From assembly GCA_021292105.1 (NCBI GenBank), contig CM037871.1, positions 17,677,960 to 17,741,959 on the forward strand: a DNA stretch of 64,000 nucleotides, read 5' to 3'. Below the pieces are notes generated by a model. That model was given only the letters and a program-made list of their open reading frames with translations, did no database searches and had not been told where the DNA came from. Below are positions 1 through 13,954 of the stretch, piece by piece. Every line of letters starts with the position of its first letter. The first letter of the stretch is position 1. Made by a program: the position numbers and the translations under genes. Origin of the DNA: Anadara kagoshimensis (lineage: Eukaryota > Mollusca > Bivalvia > Arcoida > Arcidae).

Positions 1-112
1 AGCTATATCCACCACTTGGGAAACTAAGAAAAAAATTTAATTTGATTTAATGTTAAAATGAAACCAAGTTTATCATTTAGTTAAAACGGTTTGATTGAAG
101 AGTTAATGTATT

Positions 113-146
<34 letters not shown>

Positions 147-422
147 CAAACAAAAACAACAAACAAAAATTTAAAAAACCAAAACATTACTTCAAAAAGG
201 ATTATATCAACCTTATATTATATTAAAGATTAAACATATTTTTCGAGTGTTGTTTAAATACATTTTAAGAGTTTTTATCAATGTTGTAAATGGATAAAAT
301 GTGTCGTTGTAAACATCAAAGTTATCATGTCTAAAGTCAACATTCTAAAAAAATGATTTGATAAAATAAAGCTAATTTTCATCTGCGTTTTAAACTCGAG
401 ACATACAACCGATGTACAAATA

Positions 423-650
423 CGGTACAGACCTGTCGAAAGTTTAACACTGAGCTAACGAATTATAATAGTGCAGAATCGGCTGCTAATTTGGTCCAAT
501 GTAAGCTATATCTTTTGGCCGCTTTTTAAATTTGAAGCAAAGTGTACTATCTAACCCTTGACAGCACTTCGGCCACTCGATAACTGTATCTCGGCCAATC
601 TTCGACTCCTTTTCGTTAGTTCAGTATTAAACTTTCGACAGGTCTGTAAT
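423..650 (+). mobile_element. MITE-A copy 1
   Basis: It is bounded by terminal inverted repeats: the left end reads GTACAGACCTGTCGAAAGTT and continues through a TTAACACTGAGCTAACGAA-like stretch. The right end is the complement (TTAGTTCAGTATTAAACTT, then TCGACAGGTCTGTA). The interior carries short echoes of a 'CGGCCACTCG' motif and has no reading frame. This is the reference copy of the most frequent interspersed element in the window. Confidence 0.85.
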
Positions 651-1572
651 GCATAATATTCAATATAGTACAAGGCTGAGATTTACCAAGATACATGTCA
701 TTTATCAGCTTACCATACGGACAGCAAGTTAAGAATACCAGATCAGACATTTAGTAAGTGTCTTTTCTATTTTTCTCATTTCAACATCTTAAAAAATGAT
801 TTTCAGAATTTTGATCGGAACGCTACTAATGAGGAATTTTATTTCGAACGGCTGTCTAGTGCTACAAAGTTGAAACGGGTTTCGTAATAATTAGCTTGCT
901 TTGTTGAATTGATAATTATTGATGTTTGGTTTTCTTTACTATGAAATTTAGGTGTGTGGTCAACGACAGTACATAGTGACCAACATAAATGATTGCTACA
1001 CGTAGGCTTTTTGGTTAATGATATTGACCCTTTTTTAACAACCATACCCTTACTTAGTATTCCGTAGCCTGAGTCTAGAAAATTTGAAATCTTAAAAAAT
1101 TCATTATTTGTTATGATATAAGGGAATTTAAAGTGTCATTTTAAAGATCATTTCAAGCTTTAATATATGTCATTTGTTTCTACTTTCTTCAAAAATGTTT
1201 ATTCGTAGATCCAAAGCATGTTGCCGTTGGTACATTTAATTATAAGTTGAGTAACATCAATGTTTAAAAATTATAGTGAAATTTGGGTCAGTTTCACGAA
1301 ACATATTTGAGAACCCGTCTATTTTAATGTATCATTTCTTGTTGAGCTTCTTTTTCTTTGTAATCTTTTTCACCTAAGCAAACACAAAAACATTTATGAT
1401 TTTAATTAAAAATACGTTTTATCTCGACAGCACAAACAGATATATAAAACATTTAAATGATATTACTTTCAGATTAAGACGTTCAATATTGTTGAATGCA
1501 TAAAGCCTTCAGATATCAGATCTAGCTAGTGCACTGAAAATGGCGATACATTAACCCTCATTTTTTTATATA

Positions 1573-1787
1573 TACAGGCCTGTCGAAAGTTTAACACTAT
1601 GCTAAAATGATTAAGTGCCGAATCGGAAGATAATCTCTTCCATTCGTTATCTAAAGCTGTACATTATTTCGGCAAAATATCTATCTCTCGGCAGCGTTTC
1701 GGCCACTAGCTTTCCATATCTTGACCCCTTACAGCCGAGCTGCGACTTCATTCTCGTTAGCTTATTCCTTCGACAGGTCTGTACTGT
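1573..1787 (+). mobile_element. MITE-A copy 2
   Basis: Left end CAGGCCTGTCGAAAGTTTAA and right end CGACAGGTCTGTACTGTA. The interior has the family motifs 'CTATCTCTCGGCAGC' and 'CGGCCACTAGC'. The right TIR has lost a few bases relative to copy 1. Confidence 0.82.
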
Positions 1788-2421
1788 AGAGATTGTGTTG
1801 TGAGTTTTATATAAATATTTTATTGTGCAGCATAAACTTTAATGCACTATCTTAGTATCAGGAACTCAGATAGATCATAAAACTTAATTGAATTTTTATT
1901 TCAGTCTTTAAAGTGGAAACTTAAGATAACCCCGATAAAAATTTTATTTACTCCGGTAGACTTCAAATTGATACTTCATAAATATTTATTTGCCGACAGA
2001 ATTTTTATTGATACTGAATTTATAATATGTTGTTTTGGAAATTTGCTCTTTTGTTATTGCAACAAAACAAGATAAAACAAACGACTCCACAAACAATTAT
2101 TTTACATTTTGTTTGTGAGAAAAATCCAGGTTTGTAGCTGAAGAACATGACCTGGGCCCAGTTTTCGAAGCTTGATTAATTTAATCAGTGATTAGCACCA
2201 ATTTAAAACACCAATTAAACTTAACATATCATTATTGAATCAACAGTTTTAAAAAATTGTTTCAATTTGATGAAATTCTATTCACTTTTTCGTGTTTTAA
2301 ACAGAAACTTCACAAACATTTGATATAATGCAAAAAAAAAACAAAAAAAAAAAACGAAAAACCCCAACAAACTTTAAGTAATCAAGCTTCTGGGCCCTGA
2401 CAATACGGTTGTAAAAAAAAA

Positions 2422-2483
2422 CCACACACACACACACACATACAGACACACACACAATCACACACACAACACACACACACACA

Positions 2484-2544
<61 letters not shown>
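2422..2544. repeat. Compound (CA)n-(CT)n microsatellite
   Basis: An interrupted CA tract (2422-2485) runs directly into a pure CT tract (2486-2544). The apparent minus-strand frame across it is only the repeat read as Val-Cys codons. Confidence 0.95.
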
Positions 2545-2551
<7 letters not shown>

Positions 2552-3230
2552 ATTTTTTCAATTATTTGAAAACCTAATAGAAGTCAAAATGGAATACCAA
2601 AAGCTCATTTATATGTTTTAGAAAAAATTAATATTTATTTTATAGATGAGCAAATGAACATTGCTTGACCACAAGCTAATATGTCGCCTTAATATTTGAG
2701 CTGTTGTCAAGTGTCCAGAATTTGTGCGGTAAATTAGCTTCCTTTGTATATGGCAAAAGTATGAGTTAGATTGATGCCAAAATCAAACAAAATAACTCTG
2801 TGTTTGTTAAATGATCAGATTAGAGGACTTAACAGGAATTTAACAAAATTTGGCTGTATTTACCCCTCCCCAATAAAAAAATAAATAAATAAAAATAAAA
2901 ATAAGAAGAATAATACATGCAAATACAAGGTTAAGATACAACAATAAAATTGATTTAAAGCCAGTTTTAAAGAACCCATCAAACTTTCATGTATTTTAAA
3001 CCCTAGTTAAACCTTTGCAGTCCCTTATTTGGTATTGATTCAATACACAAATCGGATTTTAAAATTTATTTATGTTCTGTGCGGGATTTAGATTTTCACA
3101 TCAGTGTTTCCATATCTTATTTAAATATGCTTATTTTACATATGTCTCCAGTTTCTTGGGATAAATGAGATAAGTAAGTTTAATTTATCATAGATATGCC
3201 TTAGTGATTCTTATTACTGTTTCTTAAATA

Positions 3231-3366
3231 CAGTACAGACTTTTTGAAAATTTAAAAAAAAACTATCGAAAAATGATTCGAAGCTTGGCTGACGAATGGA
3301 TGAAGTGTGAATAGCTAGTGATCTAAAAGTTACGTTATTGATAAATTTTCGACAGAACTGTACTGT
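3231..3366 (+). mobile_element. MITE-A copy 3, internally deleted
   Basis: Both ends are recognisable (CAGTACAGAC at the left, TTTTCGACAGAACTGTACTG at the right) but the element is only about 136 bp. The left TIR is diverged and most of the interior is gone. Confidence 0.65.
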
Positions 3367-3702
3367 AGTTATGAGATTTTTAATTTTTAAAAGCGAGGTT
3401 TTAAAATAAATCCAATTTTATAATTAACAAATAAATTTCATTAAGGATTTGGATAATAACATAAAATATGTCTTTTCTATTTGTTCACTTTTCATTTTAA
3501 AATTATATAAAAAATCAAATAACCTCGACAAAAACAAACTTTTTAAGAAGTTTGACTCGAACATTCTCATTTTACAGAAGAAGAATTTCATTAAAATTTG
3601 TCACACTCTGTTTATTGCATTGCTAGTAAACATGTCATGATGTATTCGAATAATTGTACACATAAAATAACGATCAATAGAATATCTATTGGGTTCGATT
3701 TA

Positions 3703-3918
3703 TACAGTACAGACCTGTCAAAAGTTTAACACCAAGCTGACGAATTAATTACAGATCGTCAGCTCATTCCGGCTCTACGTTTGGTATATCTAAGCATCTG
3801 TTATCTATCCCTCAGCAGCCTTTCGACCACTAGCTATCTTCTATTTCTTGACTATGAGACAGTTAAGTTTCGATTCCTTTTCGTTAGCTTAGTGTTAAAC
3901 TTTCGACAGATCTGTTCT
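3703..3918 (+). mobile_element. MITE-A copy 4
   Basis: Left end ACAGTACAGACCTGTCAAAA, right end TTAAACTTTCGACAGATCTG. The interior has the family's 'CTATCCCTCAGCAGCCTTTC' and 'GACCACTAGCTATC' blocks. Near full length. Confidence 0.85.
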
Positions 3919-4360
3919 ATATATAATTAATTGTCTCTATATAAAAGCACTGGTATATAGTTCTGTTTACCACTAAAACATTGAGGTGTGATAGACACTT
4001 TTTAGTACATCACGGACTCAGTTATGGGATGGCTTCAAGCCGGTTCTCATTTAAAATAAACCAGATACGTACTTAGTTGTGACAAATTAGACATTCAGTG
4101 ATATAATTGGATTTCTTTACTCAAACGAAGGACTATTTGTAACTTTAAAAAGAAACTAGTTATTTCGGAGACCTTCTTTGGAGTTTGCGGTGGGTCGCTA
4201 TTTCGAAAACTGTATTTTGGATTTGCGGTAGGTCGTATTATATACGTTATTATTATCCAGGTTTAGTTTAATTATGGTATGTTTTATTCTGTTCTTGTTT
4301 GGTCAGTGTTACATTCACATAGATTTGTTTTAAACTTGTCATGGTAATTATCAGGCCATA

Positions 4361-4367
4361 CAGAGAG

Positions 4368-4398
<31 letters not shown>

Positions 4399-4429
4399 TA
4401 TTTTGAACTTGTCATGGTAATTGTCAAAT

Positions 4430-4470
<41 letters not shown>
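4361..4470. repeat. Duplicated (GA)n tracts
   Basis: GA tracts at 4361-4399 and 4431-4470. Each is preceded by a near-identical stretch containing 'ACTTGTCATGGTAATT', so this is a short tandem duplication of flank plus microsatellite. Confidence 0.85.
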
Positions 4471-4472
<2 letters not shown>

Positions 4473-5393
4473 AAAATAGTTTGTCGTGTCTTTGTGATAA
4501 TTTAAATGAAATGATATGATATATGAGTACATGTAATAATATTATTATTATTCAAAATTTCAAGATGACATGTGAAGTTCCAACTAAATCACTAGTAAAA
4601 ATATCTTTTAGACTGACGATTTCACTGGCTGAACAATAATGCGTGTTTACATTTTCGTAAGTGTTAACTCATGAAAGTACAAAATAACTATTGCAAATTT
4701 ACGAAATACTATTTCGAAAATACGAAATGCTATATCGAAATTGCATATATGCGATATAACTTTTTAACTTTTTTTACACATGCCACATTACTGTTAGTGA
4801 CACTTAGTATAAGTATCATAATACTATTTTGTATACGGGATGCACAGGTTTGTTAACAACATTTTTGAATATTTCAAGGGAACTTTAATAGTGAGATAAT
4901 GTATTCTTGGTTCAAGTAATTGTCGAGTGCACGGTTTTCATTTGCAAATCTTCAAATGTTCATATTCCAATTGAAAATTAATGAATCTCAACATTATTAA
5001 ATACACGTATTCTTAAAATTAGACTTAAACTTAAAAACAGTCTTTCTTGTTCTAATTGTGAAATATTTATTTCTTCAAAGTTGCCCAATATCATATAATT
5101 TGTCAAAATTGAAGATATTTGTAAATACACTAAATTAGCTCACTGTAGGTGCGTGAAACATTATATTCTGCTGCAAATAATTTATTACGTATTACTAATT
5201 ATAATTGGATATATTAACATATAATTAACATAAATTATAAAACTTGTGGAAGCATGTTGAAATCGATATGAGTGTCCCAACTTATGTCTAGTGCATTTTA
5301 CCTGCTTGTGCATATGGTAAATTATTATATATAAATAGAAATATTTTATCACCGGTGATGTTATATGTGACTAATGTTCGTTACTCTTATGAA

Positions 5394-5550
5394 AAGTACA
5401 CGCTTGTCGAAAGGTTAGTACTAAGCTAACCAGTTAGAACTGAATCGTCAGATTTTAGCAGCTGCTATCTATCTGTCGCCAGCTTTTTGGCAACTGTCTA
5501 TCTATATCCTGGTCACTCGACAATCCATTATCGACTCCTTTTCGTTATAA
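5394..5550 (+). mobile_element. MITE-A copy 5, right end missing
   Basis: The left end (GTACACGCTTGTCGAAAGG) and interior blocks ('CTATCTATATCCTGGTCACT', 'CGACTCCTTTTCGTTATAAG') match the family, but the terminal GGTCTGTACTG is absent. It lies about 400 bp upstream of the proposed villin-like start codon. Confidence 0.6.
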
Positions 5551-5966
5551 GCTTACCAATCACCATTTGCAAACACATTACACACTGTTTTTCTTATAAT
5601 TATTCTTTTAATGATCATGTTAACCTTTTTTGTAATTTGTTAAAAAAGTTAATAAATTCTAGCTTTACTTATCAGAAGGATAAGTTCTATCTGTACAAGT
5701 TGGATGTTTTTGTCCCGAGGTCGTGACTAATATCTTGATATCATTATCAAGAAGATTGGTAAAATTGTGATAAACTGAAAATATTAAAAAAGAGAATACT
5801 CGTTTCTGTCCCATGGAAATACATTTGATCACATTTAATTCTTATTAAAAGACCATTGTTCGGAAGAGTTTTATAAATTCCGATAAAAATTTAACAAGGA
5901 AACAAATGTGCATTTTTAACGCATCCGTTGTTGCAATTTGTGTACTTGTGTGGGATCAGAGTTATT

Positions 5967-5985
5967 ATGTCGTATTTAGCCGTAG
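5967..5985 (+). CDS. Proposed first coding mini-exon of the villin-like gene
   Basis: Exon 2 has a clear acceptor at 6172-6174 and opens mid-codon (it needs one preceding base). The 19-base segment starting at ATG 5967 ends with a single leftover G before a GTAAAA donor at 5986. That exactly supplies the missing base and makes a Gly codon across a 189-base intron. The encoded start is MSYLAVG. The alternative, an ATG at 6057 read straight through the acceptor, would add an unlikely hydrophobic leader. An upstream exon outside this model is also possible. Confidence 0.55.
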
Positions 5986-8900
5986 GTAAAATGAAGTATT
6001 TTAAATAACTACTAATCAACTAATAAGCAACTCGTTTTACGAGTGTCACGTTATATATGGATATTTTGGTCTTATTGCACAAACTGAACAAGCAATTAAG
6101 GATGGTACTGATAAATCCAACATTGTTTTACTACTGTTGCTATGGACTAGTAAAGGTATTATGTTTATTTTCAGGCTCTAAGCCAAGCACAACCAAAGTC
6201 ACAACATACACAGATAGACCTTCAAGCCGTGGACAAAGTGGGCGTTTGTCATCTTTAAGATTCCAAGAGACAGAAAATGACCCATATTTCTACCCCAAAA
6301 GCCCGACCCTAGTCAGTGAGAAAACCTACACAGCATACACCAGAAGTTCAAGAAGTTCCCGCCCATCAACTTCAAAGACTTTCATTAGTAACCAATCAGT
6401 GACGGTTACCAAAAATATGTCAACGTCCAATAGCCAACAACAGAGGAAAACTGACAAAGATTCAGTAGCAAGCTTAAGAAAGATGGAACCAGCTTTTCTG
6501 GCAGTTACAAGAGACATCCCGGGTCTACAAATTTGGAGGTTGGAAGTAAGTATTAACTTTAATAATACAATAAAGAATTATATTTTATACGCCGATTTCT
6601 AGAACTTTCTAAGTGTTGTCCGCGTGTCATTCTGTCTGCCCTTCCGTCCGTCCACAAAAATGTTTCCGGCCTACTCCTCCAACACAATTAACGATAGTGT
6701 TACTTAACTCGGAATACAATGGTTTCCAGGATATGACACACACTGTGTGCAAAGGTTTTCTTCCCAATTTTTCAAAGTTGTACCCCTTTTTAATTTTAAT
6801 GATCCTTAAGTCAAATCTTTGCTTTGCAAACATATTTTAAGCAAAACGTATATGAACGAATCTTGCTATGCCTAGCAGCATACTTTTTTAATCTTTCAAC
6901 CAACTCTCTCTCTCTCTCTATCTCTCTCTCTTTTGTGACCAGACCATTTCATTCTATTTTAATTATTTTACAGGAGAAAACAAGAGCTTTGGAGCTAGAT
7001 GAAAAAGATCATGGATTTTTTCACGAAGGAGCAGCATATATTGTCCTTAAGGTATTTGCTAAACAGTTAACTAAATTTAATAAAAGCGACTAAGATATGA
7101 TAATATAAAGAATTTTTCATTCGTCTTATGTCTAACTATAAGTTTAGAACCATTAAGTGCAAGGGTTTTGGATGAAAAAATGAATGTCAAGAACAATATT
7201 TGTGTATTTTGTTTTACGCTTACTCACAACACCGTCACTTGTAAATATAGGAGTGTGTAAATGCTGCTAAAGAGCACACTACAGTTGTATTGAGCTTCTA
7301 TAGAGACATTGTCCATCAACCGATCCAGTATTCCTGCGGGTTCCATGGTGTTGCTCATCATACATTGTGAATTATTCAGGATCACAATTGTCTCGTTTTG
7401 TGACATTAAGAATGCGTTGAACTGATAAAGAATTTCTATATCCGCTTGTTAAAAAGTTCAACGTATGTTGATATTATTATGTCATAATTAAAATACATGT
7501 AATCAAAAGTACAAAAACTTATTATTTTTATGATTAATTCTTTCGAACATAAGCTATTAAATTGTATCGCTAGTCGACACCTCTTATACGCTTGTATTTG
7601 TATCGTAGGTTGATGAAGAGGAGAATACGTCATTACACTATTGGACAGGTCAGCAGTGTCCGGAGGTAAGGAATGCTATTTTTATAGTGCTTAAATGACC
7701 AGGATGTTTTATTTTATTGTTGCATTTTATTTATTGCATTAAATCAGAATTTAAAAATATTGAAATATATCAAAGCAGTTAATTTGTTGAAACTTGCTAT
7801 AAACATATTTACATGAAATTATTGTATATTTTCTCGATTTTGAAATTTTTGAATTTATTTCATTTTCTAATAAAATAAACATAGTAGCCATAAACATATT
7901 TTATATAGAAAAAAATAAACATACTAATCCATGTCCAATTCACAATCTCGAAGCAAAGTTAAAACTTTTAAACTGACAAATTTAGGTAAACAGTGCATTT
8001 CTACCGGGAAAGTGAGGCCGGGTGCTTCGAAAGGATAAGTACCTCCTGTTTAGCTAGCTATACCTGCCGCATGTGTATAATCAAAATTGAGATTGATAGG
8101 AACATGAAATTATGAAAGGTCAAATATATTATATTGTGTTATTATATAATTAGCACAATGTATCATATACCATGTTGTATTACAACGATAATAATTATGA
8201 TAATGTTTTATATCATATTGTAGGATGAGGCCGCCACAGTGGAACGTAAAGCACATGAATTGGATAGAATTCTAAATAATGCCAGCGTGTTTTCCAAGGA
8301 GGTGGTTATTATTTTTTTTTCCATGAGCCGATCCTCTTTAATGTTACACTATTCCACTAAGATCACGTACTCTAGTACTTACTAAAATATGTTTTCTCCA
8401 AGCAAAACACTATTACACTATTAATATGAGGACGTATAAACGTCTGTACGTATTACGAGACACTTGATATGCTTTAGTGATAGACTAATATGATCTTCTT
8501 AATCACCAGTAACTGAACACCTACAGTGTATAATTGTCATCGTGTGTAGTGTCTGACCAAAGTTGGGAGTTTCATGAACAATGGTTTTACAATGTACATT
8601 ATTTTTTATTTCCAATCATATGAGGTTAAATGTCATGATTTGCATGCTATTTGCCTACAAGTTACTGTACATAACTGAACAAACTTGTAATATGTCCTGA
8701 TAAAGCGTTTTGGAATGGTGTGCAAAAAGTGCTATAAAAGTTTTTTTATAGAAGACTATTGAAAATGTATGATAATTTTTGAAGTTATATTTTTATTGTA
8801 TTGTAGACACAAAGTCATGAATCTTCCTGTTTTCTACGTCTCTTCCCTGATGGAATAATGTAAGTACACGTGTAGCGTTGGTACAAAGAAAGTTAATAAA

Positions 8901-11900
8901 TTAATTTAGATGAGCAATGTATTCATATTTGATTCTCTTATATCCCACGAATACAATGTTTCTCAGTGTACCATACCCTTAGTTAACGGAGAACATTTGA
9001 CATCGTATATGGATTAAAATAAGAAATTTCAGAATCCACATTAGATATTAACCACAGAGAAACAAATTGTCATTTCCTAACACAATAAACATTCCATTAT
9101 TTTATCTAATTTGATTACCTGCGTGGGAATGAACCTATAAAACAATGCGGAAATAAAGGTCAATTGATTTTCAATATCAATACAATCTCCCAGACCAGGT
9201 AGATAATTTATATGATGTTGTCACGCAACATGTTATTGTTGAAATAATGTAGAAGTAATCCATTGATTTTGTTTCTGTTTTTCAGATATATAGAAAGTAA
9301 ACCAAAGACCACCATTAAGAGAGCTACGTCATACAGTAAGCGGATGTACAATATAACCGGAAGGAAGTACATCAGAGCCATCTGTGTAATTATGTTTTCA
9401 CGCATTGTTTAACTATATGGATTTTAATTGGACAAAATAATCACTGGATTTTATATTGATTATTCTTCAGTAGGAGATAGCAACATCCGGGAGAAATTAA
9501 TTATTTGATAAAATTTAATTTTACGTACTTGCCATGAATATTTTACTTATATCGAAACGTTCCTAGCTATAAGTAGTGGCAGAAATTTGGACCTTTACAG
9601 TGCAATGTCCAGGAAAAAAATTAGCATGTCATGGGGCAGCGTTTTTCAAATATTGATTCAAGGAAACTGTAGTGGTGCCCATTAAATTTTCTTTTTGAAG
9701 TTTTTATGAATACTAGTAATTTAATTCAAATTAAAAATTTTGTTTAAATGAATCTAGGTCTTTTTAACTGATACATAATTATGATTTTTGGCTTCTGTTA
9801 GAGATAGGGTGGTCTGCCTTGGTAACCGCAGTACCAATTACTTCCTTTAAAGAATCATTTTATCAATAGTAAACGGTTAGATTCATAGTCTTTTAAACCT
9901 GAAGTGGTTAGCTTTTTAATTATATAATATTATAAATCGATGACTAGCAGATATGACCTTATTAAACCTGAAACATAAAGCACGCTAATGCACACATATC
10001 TTGTTTGTTGCAGGTTGAACCATGTCTCGAAATGTTGGAATCCACTTTTGCTTGTATCCTAGATGGATTTCCTAGGATTTATGTCTGGATAGGAAGTTCT
10101 TGTAGTTATGTGAAACGTGTAAAGGTAAGGTTAATTGAAATAGTCTTGCATACATTTGAAGTTCCATAATTCTTTCTCAAGTTTGATTTTTCACGTGGCG
10201 AGTGTAAATAGCTAGACATGAGGTACTTACCCTTCTGGAGACCTTGACCTCACATCTTATGTGGAATATTTCAAGCGTCTGTATGACATTATTTTTAAGC
10301 GTCTACTTCAAGATTTACTTAGCAATGCATTAAACATGCTTTTTGCTTAATAATTTACATACTTCAACTCTGCTGATGAAATTACTGATCTGCTCTTGAA
10401 AGTATTGATTTATCGTTTAGAAATGACATGAGATCTGAATGTAGTTATTTATAATCTATTTTTACAAGAAGACAACTTATTGAATGATTTAAATGTGACA
10501 TTTTGTATACCAAATTGAAGTCACTATTATTTTTATGTAATTAGGCTATCCAGATGGCAAAGAAAATCCGTAACATGCAAAGAAGTGGAACAGCTCACAT
10601 AGTTGTAATAGGTAAATAGATACAAAGTCATTGTACAAATTGAATATTTAATATTGACAAATAAACATAAATAAATAAAAAAAACTAAATGGCAACTTTT
10701 AAATAAAAAAAGGCGTGAACGACATTTCTTAAATTTAAGAAAACTAAATTTATTTGTACCTGTTCACTAATACTGTAGAATTACTTGTTGTGAACATTGG
10801 CTTATTTACAAGTTTTATCACTGTTTGTCTAACGGGGCTTCGGTGTTTTGAAGCGCCGGTTTAAAGTTTACAACTCCCCTCAACGTCTAGGTTAAAAAAC
10901 CACTATAGTAGATCATGGAGTAAAAAAGGTTTGCAAGTTTCTTTGAAGACAGACGATAAGTTGTTTTCTCTGAATATTCCGGTTTCATCTTTATTCCAGA
11001 ATAGATCGGTAGAGCACATCGGTATAAGTCAAAACCTTGCATGGGACTTTAAACTTTACAATAGTACATAGCACTACTTGTATTTGGTCTGTAATAAATA
11101 AACGCTTTGATATTTTTCAGACGAAAAAGACGAATCTATGAACAATGCTTTTCTAAAGAAACTTCATAATGGTCAGCACATAAAGAAGGAAGATGAAAGC
11201 AGAGAAGAGTGTAATAAAATAGTGAAAACAGAATTAGTCTTACATAGGTAGGTGGTATGCTATTAGGTATTATCTATAGTAAGCACATATTTAGTCTGTG
11301 TATATATTGTTCCTGTTTAAATACGTTTCAAGTAGTACCTTACAGAAGGAACGGAATAAACGGGTTGGAAATTTTCTTGGCACTGTGTTATGTATTTTCA
11401 TACATCAATTAACTAAGGTTTACTCCCTTATGCAAAATATTTCTTTAGCTTAATTTGTAAAGGACCATTTTGGTTCTTTGATTTCACAATTTTGGTTCAA
11501 ACACAACTGATGAGTTATTGTATTCAGAAACGACCGTCTATTAACGATGTAACATTAAAACTGGTGTTATATGTAATCAATGATAAATTAACATTTTTCA
11601 GAGTTGGTGGTGACAAGGTTATGTATGATATGCCAGAAGCAGCAAAGATTCCATTAAAGCAGTGTTACCTAGTCAGAAGGGTATGTGAATTTTTCCCAAT
11701 GATAATTTTACAATAATTCAGCATAAATTGGAAGCTCTTATAGACACACAGTTGTTTTGTTCAGGATTATCTCAATGGTTTTAGCATTTTCACACAGTAC
11801 AGATCTACTGAAAATTTAACTATGCGCTAGCAATAAGGACTTGAATTTCCGCAAAGATACAGAGGTCTAAACTAGCAGTCTGAAAGCTGCTGAGAGATAA

Positions 11901-13921
11901 TTAGAAGCTGCCGAAAAGCTGCTAAGAATTAACTTACAAGGGATCGAGATGGTATGACTATTTCACCTCGACCGCTTTGACCTGTAAAATATTGAACTAG
12001 TTGAATAAATGCAACTTGTACATGACATTTCAATTCAAATCAATTCAACGTTTCAGAGGGTTTCTCTATTTAATAAAGTTATGTTTTATATTATGGATTA
12101 TAGTTGAATTATATTGACCATGTTTATTTTTTGTAATTTCTAGGACAGTTATTTGTTAGATGCAGGACCCAATAACACACTTTATGTATGGGTTGGAAAC
12201 CAGGCAAATGAAAGTGCAATAAGTAATGGTCTAATGAGAGGCATGGTAAGTGGTTGTTATGGTGACTTTATAAAAAAGTAATGATCAGAGAGGAGTAGCA
12301 AGTGATTGTTATGGTAACTACATACAAAAATAAATCAGTAATGCACTAATGAGTGGCTCTTATGGTTTCTTTTGAGAAGAATAAAACGTGATAAATGTTA
12401 ACAATACTAAGTCTTATTTTGTATTATTTTATTTTACAAAACACTAAACGAATAAGCTAGAATGCATATGCTGTATATGGTATCCGTAAAGTATAAAAAC
12501 ACAAAATATAACTAGCGAAGTCGGTGTGTTTGTGACAGTGAATTGCGCTTTTCTTCCACAGAAAATAAAATAAACTTGAATATAAGTTGATGTTTTTCAC
12601 TTACTTGTACCTAGTCGTAACAGGATATCTATATGCGCATCCGCGATTAGCGTAAAATATGTCTTTACCGACTCTCACAGAAGACAGATGATTTGGATAA
12701 CTATTTCATTTCCAAGTGTTCCTTGATTTTGACACTTTGCAATTTGAATTTTATTATTTATTTCCAAATCCAGAGTTTTTGTGAGCACAGAGGATATCCA
12801 TCTCATTTATCTGTGTGCCGAATTTCGGAGGATCGTGAACCAGTAGACTTTAAGAAGAATTTTTGTGACTGGAAAGAAAAAGAAACAAAGAATCGACAAC
12901 TTACAAAAAGATACAATATAGGAAATATTGGTTAGATATTGTATATATTAAATGATTTTTTAAAAGACAATTATTGATGGACACTGTACCATCAATCAGG
13001 AGGTACTGGATATATTTCAATTTAATGTTTTATGTATTGACGCTGTTGGTCTGTCCATCCATACGTCAAAAATGTTTCCATACTATAACTTTTGGTACAA
13101 CAGGAAATGTCCGTGTATTAATATCAATTTTGGAAGAAGTAAAGAACGCGATACATGGAGGCTCAAGGGTTATGGATTTATTTTAATTCTGTATTTGGTA
13201 CTAGGCTTATTAAGGTGTATCAACGGCTGGAATAATATGTTTAATTAATTTTAATTTGAAATAACTGTCGTGTTTTAAACGTTAAATGAAGATTTCAAAA
13301 CTCGATATTTCTAGGAATTTGAAAACGGCAAAATCACAAGGAAGTTCATTAATCTTTTGACTCATTTTATTTTTCAGAACGAGCGTTATTTTGCACAAAA
13401 GACCAAAGGACAATTTGTAAAATGGATGAACTTTGGTCAGATGATATATTAAATGATAACGACCAAGTAACAGAGGTAGATATGAATATTTACGTTTTTA
13501 TTCATTATTTTTACTTTTATTTCTAAAGTTACCCTTTATATATTTATTCTATTTTCTAAATAAGAATCCTATTTACATTTTCCATCCTTGATATTTTGTA
13601 TCTCTTTTTCTATTATTAATCCTTATTTACATTTTCTCTTTTGAAACTTTAAGTTTCATTTATTTTTTATATATTTTTAATAAAGTATATTAAACACATT
13701 TTTATCAAATACGATTGACTTCATCATAAACATGTTTTTATTTATATTTTAGTCATGGAAAGTTGTTGACGACCAACTAGAATCAATTCCATGGGATCAA
13801 CAAGGAATATTTTCAAATGGACAGTGTTATGTTATTTTAAGTAGAGTTGATAATCAAAACCATAACAATAAAGTGCTATATTATTGGCTGGTAAGTAAAC
13901 ATGCATTCTCATTAATATATA

Positions 13922-13954
<33 letters not shown>

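Larger units (their letters stand above)
1..5966. other. Intergenic region upstream of the villin-like gene
   Basis: No coding exon is supportable here; short reading frames are unrelated to any family I recognise and several cross repeats. It holds MITE-A copies (listed separately), a 26-base A run at 121-146, a CA tract followed by a CT tract at 2422-2544, and two GA tracts at 4361-4399 and 4431-4470 separated by a duplicated flank. A promoter for the gene that starts near 5967 should lie here, but I see no decisive core-promoter element. Confidence 0.6.

Noticed and set aside
6057-6174. Open frame continuing upstream of exon 2 with a hydrophobic leader
   Set aside because: A strong acceptor (TTTATTTTCAG) ends at 6174 and an upstream ATG exon fits in phase; the read-through part looks like intron.
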